Positions 11,710 to 21,216 of a DNA stretch of 64,000 nucleotides are shown one piece after another; the stretch's first letter is position 1; the number at the start of each line of letters is the position of its first letter. A program made the translations under genes and the position numbers. The notes under the pieces were generated by a model. The model did not search any database. It saw only the letters and a list, made by a program, of their open reading frames with translations, and had not been told where the DNA came from. Source of the stretch: Microbotryum silenes-acaulis (lineage: Eukaryota > Basidiomycota > Microbotryomycetes > Microbotryales > Microbotryaceae); contig QPFY01000017.1 in the NCBI GenBank assembly GCA_003665825.1, positions 310,001 to 374,000 of the forward strand, written 5' to 3'.

Positions 11710-12182
11710 ACCTTTTCGGTTCTTAGGTTCTCAATTCTTTATTTTCTTGATTCGTTGCCCTTATTATATACATTGTTTCACATCCCCGCCCTGCGGTATT
11801 ACTAGGCCTCCATTGCTTTCAATCTTGCTCTCTCCCATGCGATGAGAGGGCGCCATTTTGATCAGGACACTCGTAGCGTCACATGATCTTTCCAATTGAC
11901 GCATGGGCCATAGTACATGGCAATCGGAAGGAGCGATGATGCGTGCTGGTTGGGAGTCGTCCTAGGGTGCTTGACGTCCTCCCGCGTACCGACTGCGGGA
12001 TAATCCCTGTCCGTGAGCGGCGGATGACGATGGTGCCGTTCCCAGGTCTGTGTGAATTGACCAGAGTTTGATGCTTGCCCAATACTTAAGAAAAACCACC
12101 TCAGATTGTAAATGAGCACTGTCCGTTGCTCTGTTCGCTCAGCTTTGTTGAAGGTGTTAGTAGACCTTGCACTGATATCGGG

Positions 12183-12254
12183 GGCCGGATAGCTTAGTAG
12201 GTCAAAGCTTTTCCAATTAATGGAAGCGACCCAGGTTCGACTCCTGGTCCAGCC
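12183..12254 (+). tRNA. tRNA-like sequence, predicted anticodon TTA, probably a pseudo-tRNA
   Basis: The 72-nt cloverleaf has a 7-bp acceptor stem (GGCCGGA/TCCAGCC, one mismatch), a D stem GCTT/AAGC, an anticodon stem TTTCC/GGAAG with one G-T pair, a 4-nt variable loop and a perfect T stem CCAGG/CCTGG around TTCGACT. A-box-like and B-box (GGTTCGACTCC) promoter motifs are present. The anticodon loop is AATTAAT. It lacks the invariant U33 and places TTA at 34-36, which would read the stop codon UAA. This argues for a decayed or transferred (for example organellar) tRNA copy rather than a working gene. No intron fits. Confidence 0.55.
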
Positions 12255-12560
12255 GTTCTCATCTTTTGTTGATCATTTTCGGAATCATTGTTGATTCCAA
12301 CAAGCTTTGCTATCCAAACTTTCTGAGAGCCTCATCTCTCGGGCGCATAGCAGGTTGAGCTCCTGAATCTTGACTTTAAGGGCAATTTACATTTTTGATT
12401 GTGAAGGGGTCATGCCATAATATCTAATTCCTCAAACTCCGTAACTGGGCTTCCAAGACTTCACAAGACTCAATGTTTAGAGGAACGTCTTGCACAGACC
12501 GCTCGGGCAAGATGGCGTTCCTCCGGTGATGGTAACTGCGAAGCCTAGACTGACTTCTAA

Positions 12561-12757
12561 TCGATCCCTCAAGGGTCGCCAGGACTGCCGTAATAGACTG
12601 CTGACGTGTTCGGGCTCCTTGATCGTTCAAATCGTCCAAGTTCTCTCCAGCAAAGAGAGGAACGAGTGACTACTACCAAAGGGTACTATGCCCAATGTAT
12701 TCAAAAAAGGAGAGGAGAGCTTGTCTCAGTTGTGGGCAAGGCTCGTGGGAGGGGTCA
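12561..12757 (-). repeat. Dispersed coding-like repeat, copy A
   Basis: Read on the minus strand, this segment aligns over about 195 bases with the plus strand at 58794-58992, at roughly 75% identity by eye with small indels. Both copies can be translated to a similar peptide (here RTRQQSITAVLATLEGS) preceded by DDL. An earlier block, PCPQLRQALLSFFE, matches PCPRLRQ in copy B. This looks like the remnant of a mobile element or of a duplicated gene fragment rather than a live gene. The parent element was not identified. Confidence 0.65.
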
Positions 12758-12963
12758 GAACGCGCAACCTCCTGGAGTATTTCCGTGTTCACTCGATCCC
12801 ACCCCCTTCACCCCAACACCCCCTTTTTTCCACAAAGCGACGGCTAATTGAAACGTGCCCACTATCTCGCTTCGCAGTTTATCACTCATCATCCAGTACA
12901 TCTTCTCACCAGACAACGACACTCACGCCATCGTTGCATGTCGGGAAGGTAAAGCCGGCAACC

Positions 12964-14190
12964 ATGCACTGCATTCGCCTCTGCCTGCTCTGCGCTGTAC
13001 TTTCGAACGCGCCAATACTACTCTCAGCACGGCCTCAGATCACCATTTCGGCCGACCTCAGCCTTGAATGCTTCATCGCTACCACGGGGTTACTGAGCTC
13101 TCCCTTCGTTAGTAGATACGCACCTCCCATCACTTCCGTCGCGCCTTAGACCGTTGCTTACCGCTCATGCTCCCTCCCTCCTGTCAGGCGCAGTGTGCTG
13201 ATGCCAGCGGTTTCCTCACTGCGCTAGACGCCAAAAGCGGCCTCGCGGATGCTTGTAAGCGACAGGACAGGAAACAGATAAGGCGGTTGCTTCAGCTAAT
13301 CATTATATTCCAATAACGCGTCACCAAGTGTCGAACTGGTTAAATAATTTCTGTAGAGACACCTGTTCGGACGATGCGCGGACTAAAGCATGGTCTGGTC
13401 TAGAAGGGGGGTGCGCGGATGAATTAGCCAGGGAGATAGCTCTTCCGGTACGTAGCAAATGGCTCTCAGTAGGCAGGGCGCGATACCGATTATTGACACT
13501 CACATCCCTGCGTAAAGCTCCTAGTCTGTTCTCCTAGGTACGGGCCATCTACGAAGTTCGGCGACTGCTGTCCAGCGTCCTTTTTGGTTCGATAAGTTTG
13601 TCGAGTCTGACCCCATCTTGAACGCTGGCTTTACAGCTGTGGTGGCGAATTACGACGTCCTGAAACGTGGCGCTTGTACAGAATCGGTCAGCCGGCAGTC
13701 CTACTGCTTCGTCGAATTCGTCAAGGATCTGGAAGAAGCGAACAAACGGAACTTCACCATGAGCGTGGACTTGCTCAGCCCTACGTGCGCCGAAATGGAC
13801 GCCGTCCCCAGGTCGAAGCTTTGCACCCTTTGCAACCAAATGCTGTTTGAAATGATGGTCAAGCTACTATCCCGACCTATAGACCGAATTACTCTGACCG
13901 ATCACGCAAGACAGGCGTGCGGCCTCGCCTTCGCGAGTCTGAGTGCGCTCCAGGCCGACTTCCCACTGCGACCGGTCGGCGGACGATTCGATCAAGCGGT
14001 CGCAAGGTACACTGCGGCGGCCATCAAAGACCTAGACCAATATAATTCGACTCCATCTACCCCCACGACTAGTTCTGCCTACTCATCTCGAACGTTCTCG
14101 CGCCGCTCGACTTTCGCCCTCGATACCGCAGTGAAGGCGGTCGCTCCGACAGCCGCGGCTACGATTCTTCTCTATGGATGGGTGCAATGA
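12964..14190 (+). CDS. Secreted ten-cysteine protein, tandem paralog 3 (most diverged), 310 aa
   Basis: Exons: 12964-13107, 13188-13254, 13329-13447, 13538-13586, 13637-14190. The signal peptide is cysteine-rich (MHCIRLCLLCAVLSNAPILL). Exon 2 encodes the C-x-D-x-x-G-F block (QCADASGF). The C-x3-C pair is NFCRDTC. The usual CNKVLFTT block is altered to LCTLCNQMLFEM. Where paralogs 1 and 2 have a 13-nt microexon, the only in-phase acceptor here gives a 49-nt exon ending in the corresponding LF residues. The tail has Ser/Thr-rich and Arg-containing segments and then a short hydrophobic end (APTAAATILLYGWVQ). The altered motif and weaker tail suggest relaxed constraint or a changed role. The fourth-exon boundary is the least certain junction. 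Confidence 0.65.
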
Positions 14191-14766
14191 CGGCCGGGTG
14201 AAGCCACTGGACGGGCCACTAATGTTCACGGTAGACCCTCACTGGGTATATATTTATGTGAAGTAGAAAGGTGGTCTGTACCCCAGGCAATTTTGGCTCC
14301 AGTGTACGCGGACCGTGCGTGCAGGCACGAGTGTGCTTTGTGTCCTGAAATAGGTGCTCGGCCAATCCGACTGTGGCCACGAGCTCGAGGTGGACTGCTT
14401 TGCCCATCTACTTGCGCCACAAGATAATTTCCAGATATGGTATATGGCTAGCAAAGACTGTTCCGAACTCCACTGACGCGATCGAACCAGGTACGAGTGT
14501 GAAAGGTTTTTAGGCTGGTCCGCCACTCACTGCGTGGCCATCAGCCTGCGCTCGGCCGCAGCAGCGCGTCGGGCCTTGGCCATGCGAGGCCATGCGATGA
14601 AGCGGTGAAGCCAAGCTGTCGCCGAGCCGTTCTGAGCCGTTTGTGTGGAATTCTGAGACCTGACGGAAATCCTGATTCGTGATAAAGTTTGCGCACACCC
14701 CTTCCTCTCAGCACCACCAGACCCCTCTCAATTAATCACCCCACCTTTCCCTTCCCATATCATTCC
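14191..14766. other. Intergenic, paralog 3 - paralog 4
   Basis: 576 bases without a supported gene. A TGGGTATATATTTATG stretch near 14242 may belong to the 3' flank of paralog 3. The last 60 bases before the paralog 4 ATG are a pyrimidine-rich leader. Confidence 0.4.
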
Positions 14767-16142
14767 ATGATGTTGTTCCCTACCACGAAGCGCTCTCAGA
14801 CTGCTGCGCTGACCGTCGTCGCCTTCGTCACCGTCGCCACAGCTGCGGACTCGACCAGCATCGCCACGGGCTTGTCGTCGGCGTGCCAGAGTGCGGTCGT
14901 GAGCTTGCTCGGCTCAGACTTTGTAAGTCAGATTTGGAGGTTGTCGAGTATTCTTTCCAGCATCTGTACCTATCCTCTAGGTCTTGGGATACCACTCGGA
15001 CCCGCAACCTATCCTCTCGTGGACTCGCTGCCGGACGCGGACGATCACGTCGCGTCGCGACAAACACGCCGCCCAGCAGTTCCGGCGTCCGCCGTCCGCC
15101 GTCCGCCGTCGTCATGCAACAAGCGTTTGCGAACAAGAGCCGTAAGCCGAGCACCACGCTAACCTGTGGCTTCATTGTCTGTTTATAGGGCACTTGTGCT
15201 AGTCTTACCGGTCTCGTGGCCGTAGCTACGACCTCGGGCAGCATCATCAACCCAGGTACGCATCTTCCAAGCCTTCCGATCTGCGCGCCCGTCGGATTCA
15301 GGGCTTCACAGTGCGCGCGCGGCCGCGAGTGAGATCGTGAGACGAGACTGTCGCAGGCGCACGAGACTGACCACCGCGCGATCGCCGCCCCTTGACCCCT
15401 TTCAAAGTCAACGCTTGGCTGGAAAACTTCTGCACCAAGACTTGCAATTCAACGACGCTCGTTAACGCACAGAAGACCGTCTCTACGGGGTGCGCTACTG
15501 ACATTTCAAGCGGTGTCACAACGGCCGTGGCACTGCAAGCGGTGAGTGGGGGTGGGAGGTGGGGGTCACTTGATGTGACCAGCCTGCGCGCACCTAGCGT
15601 GCATTCGGGGGGAACGACAACTGAGTGATGCCATCTCCGGAACTCCATAGGCCATCGCGTCGTACCCGACTTTCAGGTCTGCTGCCTGCATCGAGTCGAC
15701 GTCCAACTCGACCCTCTGCCTCACGCAGCTCTTGACCGAAATTCAAGCCGTTAGCGGCAACCTTACGATAACCGAGGTGCTTTCGCTCACCTCGAATTTG
15801 ACCTCGATCGAAAGCCTGCCGACTGCCGAGGCATGCTCCGACTGCAACAAGGCTCTTTTCACCACCCTCGAACCCGTCATCACAAACGCCTCGGGAACCG
15901 CGTCCTCAGAGTTGAAGGCGGGGCTTTCGACCAAGTGCGGTGCCACTTTCGTCAACGGCATGATGCCGTCGTCCGTCAGCACCACCACTGGCAATGCCAC
16001 CACCGGTTCCGGCGCGACCGCGAACGGAACCACCTCCACCACGAGCACTTCACTCAGTGCAGGCAAAGGCTTGCGCCTTACGCCCACCGAACTTCTGGTC
16101 GCCGTTGTGGCCCTCGGCCTGGGCACGGCCGCTCTTGCTTGA
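14767..16142 (+). CDS. Secreted ten-cysteine protein, tandem paralog 4, 282 aa
   Basis: Exons: 14767-14922, 15189-15255, 15408-15541, 15651-16142. ATG occurs twice in a row at the start. The signal peptide spans the first 26 or so residues (TAALTVVAFVTVATA). The framework cysteines are ACQS, TCAS, NFCTKTC, TGCA, AACI, LCLT, ACSDCNKALFTT and KCGA. Many N-x-S/T sites (NST, NLT, NAT, NGT) predict heavy N-glycosylation. A Thr/Ser-rich linker is followed by a hydrophobic end (ELLVAVVALGLGTAALA), a likely GPI signal. Unlike copies 1-3 there is no separate exon between exons 3 and 4; the corresponding codons are fused, so this copy lost the intron or the others gained one. The gene faces a convergent minus-strand gene 314 bases downstream. 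Confidence 0.8.
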
Positions 16143-16456
16143 TTGGACTCAGGAGTCGATTCTACTGCTCGCCAAAGGCCAAGGCTGCGAAGTCGTCCCG
16201 CTGTCTCCTGTATCTCCATATGCATCACCTTTTATACTATCCCGACGCATGACCGTCTTGTGCTAGAATGAGATTCCAATTATAGACACTCCCCGTTGGA
16301 TTGGAAGTGCACATTGGAACATTCTGCGAAGCGAGAGATGACCTGCTTCCAAACGTCGCTGGACAGGACACCAAGAAAACACGCAGCGGCCTTGGGCTTG
16401 ATGGTGATAGCACAACATCATACGATTGCAATTTACGGTGGTCCTGGGTCTCCATG
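16143..16456. other. Convergent 3' flank
   Basis: 314 bases between the stop of paralog 4 (+) and the stop of a Ser-rich gene (-). An AT-containing patch near 16260-16290 may serve 3'-end formation. Nothing else was recognised. Confidence 0.4.
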
Positions 16457-18034
16457 CTATATTTCAATGCTCAATCCTTCTAAACGCGATGCGGCGTCCT
16501 CCTCGTCCTCCCTCTTGGGAGCGACGGTCTGCGGCGAGTCCGACGAATCCGAATCCTGTGCCGTTTCAAAAGTGGCGATACTGCTAGCATAAGTATTTCT
16601 TTCGGGTCCAAATCCCGTCGTCGATGAGGTGGTGGAGAAAATCGATGCCGCCCTCGTCGAAGAAGTCCCCTTCGCCGGCGGTCGATGATATGTTTGAGAA
16701 CTCGCCAATGCCGAGTCTAGAATAGCTGTAGACGTTCCACGACCGAGCGGAGCTGCCTTGGGTTGTTTTTTTGACGTCGCGGCGGCAAAGAGGCGGGACA
16801 TACCTACTTTGGGCTTGTGGCCGACAGGGGTCGCAAATATCGACTGGGGGCCGGCTTGGCCCGCTGGAGTTGAAAGATATGGAGATGACTGGTAAGGGGA
16901 AGAGGCAGAACTGGGGAAACCCCGGATAGAGGGTGCGGATGGGTTGCTGCGTAGGGAGGATGTGAAAGTCGAGCTCGTGGGCGAAGGATCTTTTGACGTT
17001 GGTCTGTGAGGCAGTGACGCGTGGGTACTGGATCGATTCGAGGAAGCTACGGAAGCCGGCGGGGAGGGCGATGACGGATACCTCGGCGACAGGAATGGAG
17101 ATGTAGCGGTGGCCGCCGGAGCACGATCTCCAGACTCGATTTGTTCTGATGAGGGACCAGGGAGAGAAATTTCCGACTCGCTCAACACCACGAACGTCCG
17201 AACGCTTTTCTTGTGCTTCGAAGGAGGTGGATTCCGGAGCGGAAATATGGAGCGCCGAGACGCTGAGTCGGCGGTGGGCGACATCAGCGATCCGATTGTC
17301 GAAAGCCAGCTCGAAGCAGAAGACTGCGACGAGGCAGAAGACCGCCGTACTTTGAGGTCTATGGGTTTGATATCAGCAATGACTTCATGGTCGTCCTCGG
17401 GATTGGCGAAAACCGCCTCGGACTCCCTTGTACTACTACGGGCAGACGGTGTCGCGGGCGAGGCCGACGCTATCAAGGCTGCTTGACTCTGCTCTTATCC
17501 GTGCTTGCAATCAGAGGATCGTTTCCGGTACTGTTGCAGTCCCCTGCATGAGGTTGCCCTGCCGAGATGCCCGCGGCGTTTGGGGCACTCCCTGCGGTCG
17601 ACGAGCTGACAGATGACCGAGGTCCGAGGGAGAATGTATGTCGTGCGCTCCTTTGCTTTGTAGGCTGCTTGTCAGAGTCTGAATGTGAAGTCCGCCGGGT
17701 GGGCCGAAGTTGAGCCGAAGCTGGAGCGATTGCAGCTGAACTCGAGACGAAGTCGAAAGCTTCCGGCTGAAGTGGCGCGGTTAAGGGTGAATCCACGATG
17801 TCGGTCAGCTCCGAGTCTGCTCCGATCAAAATGAATGTAGAACCAAGACTCACCGATAGGAATGATGATATCTCTCCCTCAGGTCCTGGTGTGATTGAGG
17901 TGTCTTGCCGTGTCTTGCCGTGGTGGTAGTGCCTCATCACCAAGGACTGGTGGGACACCACGCTCGTTCAAGCCACTCTCGAGGGCGCCTTGCAGCCGCA
18001 AGTCGATCTGATGCAGCAAGTTGTCGGCCTCCAT
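16457..18034 (-). CDS. Ser/Pro-rich protein of unknown function, about 495 aa
   Basis: Minus-strand model: 17941-18034, 17532-17885, 16457-17478. The junction 17532/17478 (GTACCG donor, CAAGCAG acceptor) is well supported by frame. The 5' end is uncertain. An ATG at 18034 gives a plausible amphipathic N-terminus (MEADNLLHQIDLRLQGALES) but needs a weak GTGATG donor; otherwise the frame opens from 17961 or from an ATG at 17937. A further 3n segment (17769-17855) could be an extra intron. The protein is dominated by Ser, Pro and Thr with basic patches (RRTSHSDSD, SKHKKSVRTF) and acidic ends, and is probably disordered and phosphorylated. No domain was recognised. Confidence 0.5.
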
Positions 18035-18948
18035 TGCCAAGGCGTTGGAAGGTCAGCCGTCTCTTCGGTCGAGAGGGGGTCTATGTCGTCATCAGGAATC
18101 CAGTTCGACAGAGTGAAGCATCGAAGGATGGCTTGGGTTAACTGCGGACCCTGTCATTAACGAGCTGAGCCGTCGGAGGCCGCTTCGCCGGCCGGAACCC
18201 GGTGCCGAGATAGGTCCTAGTCGCGGTAGCTCCGCTGTCACGTTGATGGCCGACGAGACAAGCACTTGAGAGCCTGGGTCGAGCGGCGAACCTAAAGCCG
18301 CTGCTAACGTCCGACTCGCCGAGATTGATCTGGTCGCACTCGTTGCAGCGGATCGGCGGATTCGGAGCTACGCAACTCGAGGGCGAGCGGCTCGGAGTGC
18401 TCAATCAGATTTCATTTTGTCCGTATTTAGCTACTCAGAGGATTTGGTCACTTGCATCTGTTTGGACGTATTTTACCTTGGGTTGTGGGTAGGGCGGGTT
18501 GTATCGTACCAACGGAGGTATCGTGTATCCTGCCCATGCGTGGATCCAGAACCTGGCAAAACATTTTAGTATCGGTGGACGAGGTCCTTTTCCCCTTGTC
18601 TGTTGCTTCCGAGTTCTGTAGCGAGGCTACGTGACCGGCGACTCCAGGTCTGACTCCTACAACAAGCCTGCCCCGCGAACCCTATTCTTCCCCAGGGTGT
18701 ACCATAGTTTCGAGGGCTCGCATCGAGATGCGCATGCACCACGGATTGGAAACCGACAAGCCCTGCTCCGGAATCCTGCTCCGTGAAGCGCGGGCCCCGG
18801 AGTTGACTGCACAAGTCTGCTCAAGTTTTATCGAGCATTGACACAACAGGCCCAGCATGGTTTCACCCTTCAATCGAGCTCTTCTACCTACCAACCCTGC
18901 GAATCAGAGTTGTCCCCCAACCCACCACCCCATCCTCAATCACGGAAC
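18035..18948. other. Intergenic between two minus-strand genes
   Basis: 914 bases. Short frames occur on both strands but none has splice-compatible continuation or family motifs. The stretch 18410-18520 is AT-richer than its surroundings. It contains the promoter of the Ser-rich gene and the terminator of the NAPRT gene. Confidence 0.4.
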
Positions 18949-20903
18949 CTAAGCATCTTGAACCTGAGGTTTGCCGAGATGGAGGATCTGCTTCGCGCGC
19001 TCAACCTCGGCAGCATCTCCGGTGTTCTGGCACAAATTGATGAATGGTACTTTGGATCAGGGAGAATCTTGTCTTCGGTATTCTCCGGCCACACAGATAC
19101 CACGGCCATCAAGATTCGGCTTACCTTTGTCAGATCGTCGGAAATCTTGATGCAGAATTTGTCGTTGATTCGGTACATCTTGATGACCATGTTCAGCGCC
19201 TTGCTCTTCTCGCCTTGCTCTCGCACAGGTCCGGAGCCGTCGTCCTCCGCCGGAGCAATGGGCGACGCGGTCCGGCGAAAGTCTGCACGTCACACTGGTC
19301 AGTTTAGGCTAATGTTGAGTGATCCGCGTATTCGGTATGAAATCCTACCATTCGTCAGATTGGTGCCTACTCCGAACGAGCAGACCACCCCGGCAACGTC
19401 AGACGCTTTCTTCAACTTGAGGCAAGTCGGAACGTCCAAACCATCGGAGAAGACGATGACCTCTGTTTGGCGGAGCACTCCGTTTCGTTCAGTGCCGTCA
19501 TATCGCTATGCTGGTGTGAAAATCGAGCGCCCGCACTCACTTGTCTTCGGGTCAGCCCCCACTCTGAGGAAAGCCTCTTTGGCCATCGGAATGAAGTCGA
19601 GAGGATCCTGAGCACAACGTTTGCTGTCAATTTTTACATCGAGCAGATCAGCCCATAAAGTATCATACACTCCAACTCACCCCCGAGTCTTGTCTCAGCC
19701 CCCTCCACGTCCTTGATCTCTCCGGGTCGGCAACAAAGTCATCGAAGAAAGGTTTGGTCGAGAATGTGTCCGTCAGAGCTACCGATAAAGCCTTGGAGGG
19801 ATAGCATTCGTCCCATAATCGCATGGCTAAAGCGTTCGACTTTTCGTAGCCATGGAGCGCGGCGATGCCCATAATCCATTCTGTGCGATTCATGACGCCT
19901 CCACGATGAGCACCCAGTCCGTTTGTGGAACGTTCCTACAAGCCAGTCTCGTGCGGGCTCACCATGGGCGATCGTCCCAATCGGCATAAGACCGTACTTC
20001 ATCGCAAGGAAAATGTTCGACGTCCCCGATAACTTTCCTCGTCCTTCTCCAGACGCGTACTCTTCGTGCGCGGCCATGAGTCCTCGGATGATGATCTCTT
20101 GGGCTTTGAATGAGCGCCGACGACGTGTGCCGAATTCGCTGGTCAAACACCCGCCGAGGAAAAGTTGTCGGCCTTTCTCTTTGGCTTGTTCTGAGGACGG
20201 AAGATGGCACCCCTCGTCAGTGGAAGACATCAACGATGTTCAAAGTTGTTTGCACTGACCGAATTGGCCCATGTAGTCCCATGCGGTGTCGACCTCGGTG
20301 AAGTACACCTCTGACAGAATCGCCATCACCGGAACCTGATGAGGGGATGACACCGCGACGTGAGCTTGGCACTCCCAAATTGAACCGAGGCAAGACCCCA
20401 ACACCAAGCCCAAAGTCTTGCCATCGAAAACCAGGACCTTACCTCATACAAAATCGTCGCCGCCCAGCCCCCCTTGATTTCAATCTCGAAACGACCCGAT
20501 TCGACACCCTCTTCATCCGTGTTCTCAACCACGAAATCGACCTTGACTTGCTGATCCGGATCAAACCGGAATTTGGACAGATAGTCGAGGTATTCGGGGG
20601 TGAAGTAGGTGCAGTTCGTTTTGAGCCATTCCGCTTCGGACGAGGTCACGCGGAGCGTTCCAAGATCTAATTTCGAGCATCGCCGCGGGTAGTCATTGTC
20701 AGTCACGTTCCGGCAGTACAAGGTTTCTACCCGAGCTCACCCTTGATAGCAACCAAGACTGCATCATACATACGCCGGGTGAAGAGTGTGCGCCCTCGGT
20801 TCGTGAAGCGGTATTCGACTTGGGCTTGGGGGAAGTGGTGGCGCACCGCATTCTGCAGCGACAGCTTGTACAGGTCCGTGTCGAGGAGGGACTGGATCAA
20901 CAT
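18949..20903 (-). CDS. NPT1: Nicotinate phosphoribosyltransferase, 435 aa
   Basis: Minus-strand exons: 20741-20903, 20443-20666, 20260-20335, 19963-20190, 19681-19880, 19541-19607, 19349-19462, 19125-19282, 18949-19026; all phases agree. The enzyme joins nicotinate to PRPP to give nicotinate mononucleotide, the entry step of the Preiss-Handler NAD salvage route. Diagnostic blocks include [16 protein letters not shown] near the start, [34 protein letters not shown] followed by [14 protein letters not shown] (the catalytic histidine region), and GVGTNLTND in the phosphate-binding part. The start was put at [13 protein letters not shown] because it precedes the conserved N-terminus directly; an in-frame upstream extension to 21044 exists. 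The length fits the yeast enzyme (429 aa). Confidence 0.95.
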
Positions 20904-21216
20904 CTCGGAAGGGAGATGGTTTGATTGAAAGGCGTCGGTGCGTTGAGTTGAACCCCCGCCGTGGGTTAGACAGGCAATGTTTGGGAGACAAACCGTCGTT
21001 CCTATCGACTCAACAGCGGCTCGGGGATTAGCCTGGTCGAGCACGGCACGTGACCAGTCGCTGAGTCATCCCGTTTTGACTCCCGATGGTGCAATTCAAT
21101 CAAGGTACGTCACAGGCAGGTACATAATCAAGACCCAACATATGCAAATCAATCAAAACATACATGAACCACAACAAAAGTCATCCGTCCGAGTAAGAGT
21201 AGCATCTACCACCTCA
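20904..21216. other. Intergenic, regulator 3' end - NPT1 promoter
   Basis: 313 bases between two minus-strand genes. AT-rich patches near 21120-21180 fall in the NPT1 upstream region. No operator was recognised. Confidence 0.4.

Larger units (their letters stand above)
11710..12963. other. Long spacer inside the secreted-protein array
   Basis: 1254 bases separate paralogs 2 and 3, against 404 and 576 in the other spacers. It holds the tRNA-like sequence (12183-12254) and copy A of a dispersed, decayed coding-like repeat (about 12561-12757). It also has AT-rich tracts near 11720-11770 and 12280-12430. No intact gene was seen. Confidence 0.6.

Noticed and set aside
18138..18404. 88-codon minus-strand ORF with a CNECDQ motif as a possible small zinc protein
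   Set aside because: Only one cysteine pair, no splice partner and no sign of a promoter or conserved context.
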